64,000 nt of DNA. It comes from Cyclina sinensis (lineage: Eukaryota > Mollusca > Bivalvia > Venerida > Veneridae). Under the pieces are notes generated by a model, which worked only from the letters and a program-made list of their open reading frames with translations, was not told the origin of the DNA and searched no databases. Positions 11,807 through 23,935 of the stretch are shown in pieces. Location: NCBI GenBank assembly GCA_012932295.1, contig JAAONU010000009.1, positions 1,872,197 to 1,936,196 of the forward strand, given 5' to 3'. Position numbers and translations under genes: made by a program. Within the stretch, counting starts at the first letter, position 1. Every line of letters begins with the position of its first letter.

Positions 11807-12504
11807 CGATAGAGGCTATGAAGTGAAATCTTCAGCATTGAGGAACCGAAGGGAGGAAGCGCAACGAACAACCGAGAATCACTTCATAGCCTATACCCGA
11901 CTTAGTGTTAGTCCCCATCCCATTTTGACCTTTCGCTTTTTTAATTGGTTTCCTTATTAAAAAGAGATCAAAGGTCGGTGCCCTATTTGGAAAATGGGCG
12001 ACGGGTTCTACATGGCCGTGTTTACCACAGCTTGTATATCTTATATAGGGAATAGAAGATAGAAATACAGTTTCGAATCATGAATGACCCAAAACACAAT
12101 TTCAAGATCCTATTTATATATTATTCAACTTTTACATAAAAGAAATGTCTTCTCACTGAACAAAACATTTTATTTTAGTTATTCTTTCACTGTTGTATAT
12201 GGTTTTTATAAGATAAAGCTTCAAATAAGTTATATTACAAATTTCAAGTCTAACACAATAGGATTTAAGCAATTTAAATAAATCAGGTTTAAGTTTTCTG
12301 CAATGTTTCAAGTCAAAATTGTGGTACATTAAAGATACAAGGAAGAAAATAAAATACACCTATCCCATGTTGTCAAATAATCAAAAGCATGAAAAGTTAT
12401 TACTCCATGTAGAATATGTAAATAGGTGTCGATTTGCTTAAAATCTTTCGTACTCAGAGTGTCATAATCTCAACTTATTCTTTTTCAGTGACAGTTATTC
12501 TAAA
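11807..12504. other. Upstream region of gene B
   Basis: No coding feature is supported. A 'ttattctttttcag' acceptor-like sequence ends at 12488, 16 bases before the start codon of gene B. This suggests a non-coding 5' exon lies further upstream. Confidence 0.4.
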
Positions 12505-15500
12505 ATGGTGTTCATAACAATCTTATCGGTTCTGCTGTTTTGCAACAAGTGTGTAGGTAAGTTTTCTTATTGTTTATTTGGTTTTTTACTTTAGAATGAA
12601 TTAGTTTTTTGTTATTTTTACTTTCAAGATACTGCATCAGATTCAACATTTTGGCAGTATTATATATATAAAACCATCTCCGTGGCCTAGTGGTTAAGGC
12701 CTTCGCTAACGGAGCGGGAGGTCGAAGGTTTGATTCCTGTCAGAGGCTTGTTCTGATGCGGCCGGTGTGTGAGCCGCCAGTTAATTAAAGAATGGTTACC
12801 GATTGCCTGTCCGCCTGGTGCCTGGCACATTGGATAAGGAATCGGGGAGTAAATATGTACACTAAAGGAGGTGTCTCATGAACCCGGAAGTCTGGCCCAT
12901 TTCAGAAGGGGTGCACTATAATAAACAAGCACTTTACTTTACCTTAACTTATCTTACCTTACCTTACTTTACTTCTGAGCTGACCTGACCTGACCTCATC
13001 CCCATCCGCACATCGCCTCGCCTCGCCTCACCTCACTTTACGTCACTTCACTTATCACATGTAGGCTACATGCAAATGTAAGAATACACTTTATTTGTCA
13101 AAGTAAATTAATAGGATATAAACGCAAATTATTTTCTAAAAGTTTCATTATTGATAATATGACTGCCGGCATTTTGAATGTTACGTGATCCGTGGCCATT
13201 AAAGGTCCTCTTATATCTCGCTACGGTGCTTAAGTTATACGTATAAGCTATAACTGAAGCTCATTTGAACGTTACACCGTGCTTTATTCATTTATGATGT
13301 TGCGTGAATTTTGTTTCACTATAAGTTCATTATACATTCGTCTTTAAATATTTAACACGTGAAAAACTATGAAAAAACAACACTTGGCATTTAAGTTGTG
13401 TGCTTTGTTCAAAACACATTTTGGAAGCACTGTTCTTTTTTTCAGAAGTTGAAACTATGATTTCAATCATTTGATCAACCAAAACCACCTATTCATTATT
13501 TAATACAGTTTGAAATAATACTTGAAGTATGCGTTATTTACCGCTTCTTTTGCCATTCGCAATGTGCCGTTGTACATGGAATGTCTTTACATAATATGGT
13601 TGTGACACGTTGATTTTGTTCTGATAAGTCACCGTTAATTGTGATTTTCAGTCTTGCTTGACCAGTCACAGTAACAAACTTTAATAAAATTTGTGTTGAG
13701 AAAATGCCTGAAGGCTATAAAACCTGATATTTATTTGTACCTGATCAACTATGCAGAATTCACAAAGTAAAATTCAAGTGAATATCGAATTTGTTTGAAA
13801 CACAGAAGGAGCTGAAACAAATCTGAAACATATGTTCACCGTAAAAACATAGGCGCCTGTGACAGAAAGTTAGTTCGATCGTTTCTAAACGATGATTTTC
13901 TGTTAAGATGTTGCTTCAGCCCTAGGTTCAACTATTAATATCGGAAACAATATCTTAATGACAACAAAATATTTGAAAGACAAGTTAAATTTCAAATGGC
14001 GAAAATTCTTAATATATTTGCAAATGTACGTAGGTTATACCCTTACAGTGTGCGTAGCTAAGGAATTGTTATCACCGTTGCTAAAAAAGTGCAATACCGA
14101 AATGGCGGACGGGTCACTTGACTACGTAATGCCGGCGGTCAAAAAAACCGTTTCTGAAATCGACTATATTGATGAAATGTAAATATTATGTGTAATATAA
14201 GTTTCCCATTATTGCAAAGAAACACATTTTGGAAATAAATGATACATTATAACAATACAGCGATTTCGTTGAACTGTTTTACAAAGAATGATTTCATTGC
14301 ACGGTTTAAATGCATGTTTACGTTCCATGCTAAGATGTTGAGACGGATGTACCGCATGTGCCTCAATCACGCATTTTCCCTTAACTTGTAGGTGAAAAAA
14401 AGAGTATTTTTTGTGTCAGCATTTTTTGGAAGTACTTAATCTATTGTTTTCATAAAACCCAACTAGAATGATAAAATGCATTAATTATTTAATAAGTAAT
14501 ATTTTTGTTATGTATATTATGATACAAAACTGTTTGTTTTACTCAACAAACAAACATTTTATCATAGTTTCAGGCTGTAGAGACGGATGTGTCCACTGTT
14601 CTTATACTGCTCAAATATGCTTACAGTGCAAAACTGAATATTGGCAGCACAATGGTATATGTGAGCGATGTCCAGTTAACTGTGAACAATGTAAAGACAA
14701 TTATAATTGCTTAAAATGCAAAGCAAACTTCTGGGGCACTGGTACATGTAACATTGTTTGTCCTGAAAACTGTGACGAAAGTGGATGTGACGATGTAACT
14801 GGACAATGCTTCAAATGCCAGCCTGGATTTTATGGCACCATTTGTCAACAAATGTGTACACTTTGTAAAGACGGATTGTGCGATATGCGCGACGGTCAGT
14901 GTTTGAATGGATGTACTGATGGTTATTTTGAAGATGCATATAATACAGTAAATACTTGCCGAAAATGTTCTTCTTATTGTACTACATGCATGAGTCAGGA
15001 AATATGTTTGGAATGTGATAAAGGTTTTTATAAATTGAGCTACTCTTTTAATAATCAAGCTGTAACTATTTGTAATTCATGTATATCAAAATGTGAAGAA
15101 TGTAATACAGTTGCTAACTGCACTGTGTGTAAACCAGGTACATACGGACAAGTTTGCCAATATAACTGCACTGAATCACACTGCCACAGATGCCAAGTGG
15201 CCGACAGCGTTGAGAAATGTACAGAATGTTCTATCGGATACACACTTGATGGATTAGATTGTGTTCCAATAACATCTTGTTCCGAACATTGTGTTAACGG
15301 CTGCGTCGAAAACGAAATATGTTTAAGTGGTTGTAAAGAAGGGTGGTCGGGTCAACTTTGCTCAAAACAATGCCCTGACCAGTGTCAGACTTGTGATCAA
15401 AATGATGATACATTATGTACAAAGTGTAAAGGGGCACTATATGCATCTTCATGCAACATTCCTTGTAGTACTAATTGTTCCAAGGTTTCTTCAGATGAGA

Positions 15501-18500
15501 CGTGTAGACTTCAGGATGGATTTTGTTTAAATGGCTGTACTGATGGACAATGGGGAAATAAATGTGACGAGCCATGTTCATATGGTTGTAACCCTACTCA
15601 ATGTAACCAGGTAAACGGCTCATGTGTCGCATGCCGTCGCAGTTTTTATGGACCAGCTTGTGAAAACAGGTGCAGTGAACATTGCTTTGACGATGGTAAA
15701 ATACCCCGAATTTGCAGCAAGTTAGACGGGATATGTGAGCTTGGTTGTAAAAGTGGGTATAGTGGAGACAAATGCAAATATATAACAAGTGCAAGTTCGA
15801 GAGAAACGATACTGTCTACTACTGGTAAGACTGAACTCATTTCTTTGAAATTAAGAATAGAAAAAAATGAAGAAATGGTACACCTTATTTATATCTATCT
15901 AATAAAATTGTTTCAATCAAATAGATATACGTATGAATAAATAAAACGTCTAGTATCTTTACAATTAAACGAAATGCAGTCCTTTCTCAGATTTATATCC
16001 CTTGTAAATTCTTAACTGTTAAATATTAATAACGGTAACCGCTTTGCAAATGATGGGGAATGGAGGCCAGTTTTCACTTCCGAATAGAGTGTGCGTTAAT
16101 AAACATGAGAAACTGTGAATCAATCGACTTTTTTTCAACTGTTATTATTTCATTGCATCTTTATTAGCTCATGGTGAGCTATTGTTATCGCCTGGTGTAT
16201 GGCGATCGTCGTCCTTTGTCCGTACCTAGTCAATATTTACTTATGACAATATCTCCTCCTAAACCTTTGTCAAAGTGGGTCACTTTTTCTTGAATAAAGC
16301 TCTACCAAAACTGTTTAAAGAATTCCATTCTATGCAGAATTCCGGTTGCTTTGGCAGAGCTATGAAATTCGGTGTGTAGCATCTTCTAGTAGAGTTATAA
16401 TACCTGGGCTCACTAAAAGCACTGCCACGGGGGTCAATTGATTTGACATATACGAAAGAATTTTTTTAATCTTCTTATCTGATAGCACAATGTCAAAAGT
16501 TCTAAAATTATGCACACAATAATGTCTAATTGACTTCTACAAAGAATATCTAAATTATGTCCCTGGGGTAAAAAATGATCCCGCGACGGGATGCCTTTTT
16601 TTACATTGTATTTACAGGACAAATTTTGAAAAATCTTATTGTCTGAAACTGAATGTACTAGATCTTAGATGTTTTGTATGTACTCCTAGAGAGATACTTG
16701 TTTTACATTGACCTACTGACCCACTTTAACTTTGATGTTTAGTAAAATGGTAGTCAGTTGAGCGACATAGGGCCACAAAGGTCCTCTGGTTGATATTCAT
16801 ACAATCAATCACATTTTATTTAAATGGAATGGATAAAATAATAATTGTTCACATCTGGAAAAGAACTTTATATTACTTTCTGGTGCAATAAATCTGTATG
16901 AAGCTATTTCAGCAATGTCTATGTTTCGCTAAAAGACGGACCCGAAAAAGACCTACTGATTCTCAAAATTTAATCTAGATCTGTCACAAAAAAGTATGAG
17001 CACTTTTTAAGTAATGTAGTTATCTATAAGAATCATTTCAGTGTCATGTTAAAGACACTACTTAGGCTGCAATGTTGACTTCTTTCAGCATTTTTGATTA
17101 ACAAAAATTCAACATGCTGTGAATGCATGTATATTGTACATCATAAAATTGTTCCGATGAGGGTTTGCTCCTTTTGTAGAATGATATTTAAAAAAACAAT
17201 GATTTGCAACACAATTTATAACCAATGGTCTGAAAAGAAGTTCTTAAAATGTTTAAAAAAAATATTTTTTTAAAATATATACAATTACAATTGTCATCCT
17301 TTGTTCGAGGGATGGGTCCAGTTACTTCAAAAAGTAATTAAATACTTCAGTTAATTACGCAAAGCCTTCAATTAATTACAATCACAATTACTTTGATAAA
17401 TGAATTGTGATTAATTTCAAATGCTTTCAAAAGTAATCAGTTACATTACGTACAATTACTTTTATTTTATTTTAAATAACATATTTACTGTTATCAAGTA
17501 GACTGAATAACTATTTCTGATATCAGTTAAATTTGACAGTCTTAAGTAAAGAAACAGTTACTGTGTGGATTTCACTTGATCATCAAATCTGACGTGAGTA
17601 AAGATCAGAATTGCATTTAATCATCATTAATGTCTCCAATGTTCAGAAAAAAATGACACGACTGAACTCATTCTTGCAAATGTCTACTAAAATTCTTTAA
17701 TATTCAGATTTGAACACTATTTAGATCAGAAGAGTACCTTTACGATTCATTGTAAGGGTATTGTATATTTTTACACCTGGACATAATTAGCCAAGTCCTT
17801 TACAACTGGATTGGATTATTTTTAGCCAGGGTTGTTTTAACTGTTTATAAACATTGATTAAATCAATTATCTACAGTTTGGGCATAAATGAACAGGGCAG
17901 TCACATTTGGTAAACGTTAAGTATTTGAAATGTAATTGGAAAGCGATTGCAATTACCTGTTATTGTATAAATGTTTAGTTACATTCAAATACTTGTAATT
18001 GAAAAAAGCTCAATTACAAATAAATTCAATTACTTTGAAAAATTTAAACCATTACACCTAATTACAATTAACAATTTCAGTTACTCAATCCCTGCTTTGT
18101 TTAAACCTTTAAGAATGATAAAGAACTTTGTTGATATATTTTCTTTTTATATCTAGACTTAAAACGTTCTGTAAGTTTTATATCCAAACCCTTTTTAAAT
18201 AGCACCTGCAGTTTTCGGAATATTTCTGCTGACACGTTCAAAAATAATCTTCAAATTATCTTCAATAACTTGTATTTAATAATACAGCCAGTCGTCTATG
18301 TTTTGTAATGTTCCAAGTACAAGTTTCAACAGATATTGTTTTAACTAAAATAAAAAGCCATAATAAAACAAGAGCACCGCTGGGCGGAGCGTTATATGCC
18401 CGAAGAATGCTTTTTCTAAGTATGATGCATTTGAGATATAACGAAGGAAACCTTAGGCTTTGGAATTAAATGAGCTCCTTTAAATTTTGATCTTTTTTAT

Positions 18501-21500
18501 TTATAATAGTTTAATTTCTAACATTTTATAGTTTTAATTTTTGAGTTTTATAGATCTTTATCATATTCGAATTTTAGGTTTTATAATTTGTATAACTGTC
18601 GGTCTTTCAGAAGTTATGATGTTCATGCTGTGATGTATGGTTATCAAGGTATAGTGCAGAAATATTGATTGTTTAGTTGATTGTCACCTTGCCTTTTTAT
18701 GTACTTATCCCAAACAGTATAGGGTCAAGTAATCTATGATGGACACCATCCTAAGACGTTTGAAGTCTGTATGGAAAGTAATAGCAAAGTTATACAGCAG
18801 AAATGCATTTCCGTGTTAAGGTCATTGTGACCTTGACCTCTGACCTACTGATCCTAAGATGTACGTGGGGCATTTTCTCTATGTAATCAATCATCATATG
18901 AAGTTTGAAGTCTGTATGACAAATGGTTATAAAGTTTTACAGCTGAAATAGTTTTAAGAGCTTAGGTCACTATGACCTTTGACCTACTGACCCCAGAAAC
19001 GATAGGGGTCATTCATTCAATATGTGCAACCTTTATATGGATTTTGAAATCTCTATGGTAAAGGGTTGTCGAGTTACATTGTGTAAATAATTCTAAATGT
19101 TTAGGTCATTGAGACCTTGACCTTTGACATACGGATGTCAATATGTCTTACAGATAGAATGTAGATAGTTTTCGGTGCTTAGGTCACTGTGACCTTGACC
19201 TTTGACCCCAAAATGTATAGAGGTCATTTACACAATGTGTGCAATCACGATGTAAAGTTTGAAGTCTCTATAGCAAATGACTGTCAATTTACATGGCGGC
19301 AAGAGTTTTCAATGTTAAAGTCACTGTGACCTTGACCTTTGACCCCAAAATGTATAGAGGTCATTTACACAATGTGTGCAATCACGATATAAAGTTTGAA
19401 GTCTCTATAGAAAATGACTGTCAATTTACTTGGCGGCAAGAGTTTTCAATGTTAAAGTCACTGTGACCTTGACCTTTGTCATACTGACCCCAGAATGTAT
19501 AAGAGATTTTCACTCAACGTGTGCAATCAGGATATGAAGTTTGAGATCTCTATAACAAATGATTGTCAAGTTACATGGTGTAGATAGTTTTCAGTGCTTA
19601 GGTCACTGTGACCTTGACGTTTGACCCCAAAATGTAATTGTGTCATTCACACAATATGTACAATCATGATATAAATATTGAAGTCTCTATAGCAAATGAC
19701 TGTCAAGTTACACGGCGGAAATGGTTTTCAACGTTAAAGTCACTGTGATCTTGACCTTTGACTCCAAAATTATTAGAGGTCATGCACTCAATGTGGGCAA
19801 TTATTATTTGAAGTTAAAAGACTGAAGGCCAAACAGTTCCCATGTCATCCTTCTAAAAACCTTTGACCATAACATAATATACCCCTTTCGGGCATATAAA
19901 GAAACGGTTTCTTCTTTGCAAAAATGCGTAACTTGCCCCTTATCCAGTGATACATTGTGATTTGTGAATATCGTTTATGACCTTTTTATGTCCGAGGCTA
20001 AACCTGTGCTTTATAGAAACAAGAAGAAGCTCTTTTATATATTTGTTTGAATTCGACAGATAAGTTTCATGACTTCCGTACTGGTAGATCTTCAAGGGTA
20101 GGCTATGAAGTAAAGTTCATTTTTATTTTTTAAAAATGATTTAGAAACAATCTCATTCAAGAGACGCTCATGTTAAATTTACATGCTTAGCAGGCGCGTA
20201 GCTGCCTATACGCGAGTACGCAGCTGAATCCACATTATTTTGACAAAAAAAAAGTAAAGCTATTCATCTCCATTTTTATGCTAAAATAAATGGATTTTCG
20301 TTGGTCAAGAAAGCTCTCCGGAGGCCCCAAAACGCACCAAATTGCACCATTTATTTCAAAATTTTCAGGGGGGGGGGGGGGGCATGCCCCCTGACCCCCC
20401 TAGATTATTTTGAATCCACATTCTTTATAGGCTAGCTACGCGCCTGCTTAGTGTAAAGTATCGATATATTGGACCTCGGTTAAACATCTCATCTGAAAGA
20501 CAATTGATGGTGTTGGTGATAGAGCGGGTGATCGAACTTGGCAACTCTGGATTTAAAGTCCATATGTAAAATCGAACAATGTCGACTTTCCGGCGCATCT
20601 GCGTTTATATGTGAAAGAAATATATTGGTAATTATAAATTAGAACCCCACAAGTCGGACGTGTTGCCTGACGACAGCATACCAGTTGTTTAACTTTTTTC
20701 TATGGAATGGGGAATTTATAGGCCCCGGACAAGAATTAAGTATGGAAAATTACAAAGGGCAATAACTCAAAACTTATGCAAAAGAGAGTTATGGTTTTTG
20801 GGTACTGCATCTCTCCACAGTGAGATATAATACTTACGAAGTTTCAAGTTAATATCTTCAATACCTTTCAAGTTATGCCCTTGACAAGAATTAAGTATGA
20901 AAATTAACAAAGGGAAATAACTCAAAAATTGTGAGAAACAGAGTTATGGTTCTTAAGCACTGTACCTCTCCACAATGAGTTCTATTTACCTATGAAGTTT
21001 TAAGTTGATACCTCCAGTACTTTTAGAGCTATGCCCCGGACAAGCAAAATGTGACGCAGCCGACGACGCGGACAACGCAAGTAAAACCTATGTGATCTCT
21101 GACCTTAGTCAGGCGACACAAAAAACTGTAGCAATACTTTTACGTTTTAAAATATTCCCTAAGTATTAATTAAAAATTTCCTTAACGTCGACGCCAATAC
21201 AGAGTTTGTTATGGCCGTCCAAAAGTGACAGATCGATTGTTATCATTACATTATAAAAAAGAGAATGTGATTCAAAAATATTTATACATAAAGTTAAATC
21301 ACATTCGTAATTTCCGTTAATTTTGCTGTAGTTTCAGAGAAATCAAATTTACATTCAGAGACAGAGGACAACTTCGAGACGAAAGTCTTTATTTTTGGAA
21401 TCATGGCTGGTGTTGGTATTTGTTTGCTGATTGCTGCTAGCATTGCACTGGTCTTTTCGATCAGGTATCAGTTAATTTTATTAGACGAGAATAAGAGACG

Positions 21501-22337
21501 AATAGTTACACTTTTTCACCTATTATTAAGGTGTTAATTTTAGATATGAACAAATGTTGAAAAAGATGAAATTTAACAGAGCTTGCTTCTTATTTATGAT
21601 AAAAATATTTCTCATTTCTGTATATAAAAAAATGTGCAACAATATGTAACAATAATAACACAGATATTTCTATTTAAGATGAAGAACAATTAGTTTGCTC
21701 CTACTTTATTTCATGCATACTTTCTTATATTCAGACGAAGACAAAAGTCGAAGAGGAATAATACATTAGGAAATATTGTAAAAACAGAATATGAAAACAC
21801 AATGTTTAGAATGAAAGAAATGCCATCAGAAGGACAAGAGAAGAAAGGCTCATTAGAAACTAATGGTGGCGATTCAAGTGAAGTGGACGACCTAAGAACA
21901 AAAGATACACCTGTGAAAGTATATGAACGATTGCAAGTTAACAAATATGATGACAGACATCAATATAGTGGTATGATTTAGGAATCTGTGTCAGTAGCAT
22001 GACCGAATAAAGAACAATAAACAAAGCAATATAATAATAAAACAAGAATGAAAAACACTGGCTATGGTATGAAAATATCTATATGTAAAATAAAGAATTT
22101 CTTTTTACGATAGCATGAAGTTTTGTCCAGTAGTTGGTTGACTGCAATAAGTTTAAGTTTTCTAGATTTCTATTGCCCATAAAAGCTTTCATAATAGATT
22201 AATTGTTTTTTTCTCTTTTCAATTCAAATTGTTGTTTACTGCACAAAATTTGCAAAAGTAATTAACAGTGAAGTTAAGATAACTACTGATATACTTCAGA
22301 GGAAATTATCTCAGCTTCAGAGAAATACTCATACTAA
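12505..22337 (+). CDS. MEGF10/Draper/CED-1-like EGF-repeat receptor, gene B
   Basis: Predicted type I membrane receptor of about 555-570 residues. Exon 1 (12505-12556) encodes the signal peptide MVFITILSVLLFCNKCVG. Exon 2 (14574-15824) encodes about 417 cysteine-rich residues with many CxxC and EGF-like modules (for example CDESGCDD, FYGTICQQ, GWSGQLC, GYSGDKC). Exon 3 (21338-21464) carries a short stalk and a transmembrane helix (FIFGIMAGVGICLLIAAS). Exon 4 (21735-21970) is cytoplasmic, with YENT (a YxN SH2 site) and VYERLQVNKYDDRHQYS. Donors and acceptors are canonical with phases 1-1-2-1. The last exon is uncertain: my best guess is 22300-22337, ending ASEKYSY. If so, the second YxxL half of the ITAM present in gene C is lost. 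The family acts in recognition of apoptotic cells or microbes, and ligand binding here is unknown. The 5.5-kb intron 2 holds many mobile elements. Confidence 0.8.
12674..12945 (+). repeat. tRNA-derived SINE, family 2 (plus copy)
   Basis: The tRNA-like head has an A box (TGGCCTAGTGG) and a B box (GGTTTGATTCC). The body 'gatgcggccggtgtgtgag', 'gaatggttaccgattgcctg' and 'aacaagcactttactttacc' matches the reverse complement of 53343-53598. It lies in intron 1 of gene B. Confidence 0.85.
12937..13052. repeat. Degenerate pentamer tail of SINE-2
   Basis: The SINE 3' end runs into changing five-base motifs: TTACC/TTACT units, then TGACC, then CGCCT, then CACTT. This looks like a SINE tail that grew into a drifting microsatellite. 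Confidence 0.7.
16163..16800. mobile_element. Tandem-core element end in intron 2 of gene B
   Basis: It begins with the self-complementary block 'agctcatggtgagct', then 'cgatcgtcgtcctttgtccgt' (the complement of a GAC-rich tail). It continues through low-identity segments ('cctgggctcac', 'gacctactgaccc') like those in the elements at 29785 and 43508. It appears to be a reversed, decayed member of the same superfamily. The right boundary is approximate. Confidence 0.5.
17308..18093. mobile_element. Non-autonomous DNA transposon, hAT-like
   Basis: The imperfect terminal inverted repeats are AGGGATGGGTCCAGTTACT at 17308-17326 and the complement of AGGGATTGAGTAACTG at 18078-18093. The subterminal regions are packed with AATTAC/GTAATT motifs in both orientations, a pattern of hAT-type non-autonomous elements. 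No transposase is visible. It lies in intron 2 of gene B. Confidence 0.6.
18819..18833. promoter_or_regulatory. Perfect ERE-type palindrome AGGTCATTGTGACCT
   Basis: AGGTCA and TGACCT are inverted around three bases, which equals the vertebrate estrogen-response-element consensus. It lies in the tandem-core element in intron 2 of gene B. Function is untested. Confidence 0.35.
18964..18978. promoter_or_regulatory. Perfect ERE-type palindrome AGGTCACTATGACCT
   Basis: Second perfect half-site inverted repeat with a three-base spacer. It is followed at once by 'ttgaccta', giving an extra half-site. Confidence 0.35.
19181..19195. promoter_or_regulatory. Perfect ERE-type palindrome AGGTCACTGTGACCT
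   Basis: Third perfect copy. It is followed by TTGACCTTTGACC, which adds direct half-sites including a DR1-like pair on the minus strand (GGTCAAAGGTCA). Confidence 0.35.
19600..19614. promoter_or_regulatory. Perfect ERE-type palindrome AGGTCACTGTGACCT
   Basis: Fourth perfect copy, in the next-to-last repeat unit. The units at 19317 and 19455 differ from it at one position (AAGTCA), and the unit at 19103 at one position. Confidence 0.35.
20187..20450. mobile_element. PIF/Harbinger-like MITE with TTA target duplication
   Basis: The terminal inverted repeats begin GCAGGCGCGTAGCT (20190-20203) and end with the complement at about 20434-20447. Both are flanked by TTA (20187-20189 and 20448-20450). 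A three-base TWA duplication is typical of PIF/Harbinger elements. The inner 'gaatccacatt' blocks are also inverted. A 15-G run sits at 20368-20382. No transposase is present. Confidence 0.75.
20461..20600 (-). repeat. Decayed SINE-1 fragment (minus)
   Basis: The order 'ggacctcggttaaacatctcatctgaaagac' then 'gggtgatcgaacttgg' parallels the minus-strand SINE-1 copy at 37497-37789. It is short and diverged. Confidence 0.5.
20735..21080. mobile_element. Tandem-core element, short copy
   Basis: Two direct repeats of about 140 bp ('acaagaattaagtatg', 'caaagggcaataactcaaa', 'gagttatggtt', 'ctctccacagtgag') end in 'tgacgcagccgacgacgcggacaacg', a GAC-rich tail like the other elements of this class. 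Confidence 0.6.
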
Positions 22338-22962
22338 AAAATGCAGATTATATAATCTTTTCAATGCATTTTATCGACAATGATAATTATGGGAAAAGAA
22401 CTGCAAAGAATGTTTTTTACCATATCTGATTTTTTTTTGTTTTGTAAAGTTTGTGTCTTTCGTATTTTAATTGTTCTAGTTCATAAAATTCTTGTGACAC
22501 TAATAAAAAGCTACCCTATTTTTATATCGAGTAATTGCAAAATATATCTGAATACCTACTAAAATGTTTAGCTTTTACTCAGCTTCCTTTTCTTGTTGAA
22601 AATGTATTTGTCTTTATAACTTGGTGAATTTCGTGCAAATTTGGATAGAAAAAAGTATGAGATCCGTCTGTGTCAAGAAAAGTTATTTTTTGAAATTCTT
22701 TTGAACTCAGTCAAGCATATACCTGTACTTAAGGATTTTTGTGAAACTAAGGGTAGGACTCAATGTAATTGTTATTCTAAAAGACCCTAGAAACACTTAT
22801 TAATAGAAAATAATTGGATATGAATAAGGCCTAAGATTATTTGTTTGTTGTTGTTACGGTTGTAAGTACTAGTATTGCATTTAAACAATCTGTTTATATA
22901 TTAAAGTTATTACGTGAACAAATCAAGGTAACATTTCAGAATTTTATATAACCTTATATAGT

Positions 22963-23030
<68 letters not shown>

Positions 23031-23689
23031 CATAGATGACATTATTATATTCGTGACGGGATTGCTCTGAATACACATATTGCCATAGTTTATCATATTT
23101 CGACAGTTCAACTATACCTACGTAATCAGCATAGAAAAATTTTTGACGGAAGAAAATTAACTCAGTTTGTATTTCAAACTTAACATTAGGTTTTTTTTAC
23201 CGTATTGTATTTTTAAATGTTGATGTAAAAATAAAAAGGGTCCAGGTCATTGAAATTCAGACAACAAATATTAAAATTTTCTACTATTTGTAGAAAATAA
23301 ATACTTTATTTGCATTCAATACGAGGCCTAACGTAACTGATTCTGCAAGCTTACTGATTCATCATCATAAAAAAGTTTACCATACAGATTTTCTTAATTC
23401 ATTTTAACACAAGAAAAAAATCTAACGTGATTTAAGCAATTCAGTTTAAATGTTGAACACTGCATTCATGCATATCAAAATAATGATGCTTTTAAAGATC
23501 AACAAGGAAGAAAATATACCCTTATCACGTAACACCGAATCAAAATCTACTTCTCGATGTAAAATATCGGTATGTATTTAACATCGCTTCTAAAAAAAGC
23601 CTCGTTTTATTCGAGTTTAAGGTGCATCGACGTGTTTCTTTATACTTAAATTCGTCAACATAAGTTCATAGCAAAACAAATTATTATGT
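22338..23689. other. Intergenic stretch with long (TA)n run
   Basis: No gene is supported. A (TA)n tract fills 22964-23024 and is followed by CACACC. The rest is AT-rich without recognised features. Confidence 0.5.
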
Positions 23690-23935
23690 ATGTACAACTT
23701 GATGAAAAAGAAATACCCATCACCACGTGTTTATGAACGATTGAAAGTCGACTATTTTGATGATCAGCCATCAATACAGCGGCAGCGGGGTAAGGATCGT
23801 AGAGCGAAAGCTTTATTTCTTAAATTCTTGACTAAAAGTAAAAATGTTAAACGTAAAGAAGAAAAAAGTAGGAAAAAGTTATATTTTCCACAAAAAAAAC
23901 AAACAACAAAAAAAACAGCATTAATCTGTCGTTGA
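23690..23935 (+). CDS. Orphan receptor-tail-like reading frame
   Basis: An 81-codon frame contains PSPRVYERLKVDYFDDQ at about 23718-23768. This closely parallels the cytoplasmic VYERLQVNKYDD segment of receptor gene B, including the YxxL motif. What follows is Lys/Arg-rich (KKQTTKKTALICR at the end) and unlike the receptor tails. It could be a last exon of a third receptor whose ectodomain exons are lost, or a tail exon used by an unseen splice form of gene B. Nothing homologous to the EGF or transmembrane exons lies between 22340 and 23690. I cannot tell whether it is expressed. The start shown is the first in-frame Met and may be wrong if an acceptor lies upstream. Confidence 0.3.
   Translation: MYNLMKKKYPSPRVYERLKVDYFDDQPSIQRQRGKDRRAKALFLKFLTKSKNVKRKEEKSRKKLYFPQKKQTTKKTALICR

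Larger units (their letters stand above)
18365..19905. mobile_element. Tandem-core element with nuclear-receptor-like motifs
   Basis: It starts 'aaaacaagagcaccgctgggcggagcg' (a GC-rich hairpin) and has a perfect 13-bp inverted end pair, TTATATGCCCGAA at 18392-18404 and its complement at 19887-19899. The core is about eight diverged units of about 130 bp. Each holds 'aggtcactgtgaccttgacctttgacc' or a near variant, then 'caatgtgtgcaatcacgatataaag' and 'gaagtctctat'. Read on the minus strand, the hairpin followed by CTCTTG is reminiscent of a Helitron-like 3' end. I infer a non-autonomous element. Confidence 0.7.

Noticed and set aside
11556..11960. Long frames on both strands (CIVLY/MQCNA repeats)
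   Set aside because: They are translations of the pentanucleotide array and carry no gene-like composition outside it.
13958..14182. 74-codon frame in intron 1 of gene B
   Set aside because: No known motif and no splice sites joining it to flanking exons. It lies between two well-supported exons of gene B.
14711..15840. Several minus-strand frames inside the gene B EGF exon
   Set aside because: They are antisense shadows of the cysteine-rich exon. Cysteine spacing and homology support only the plus strand.
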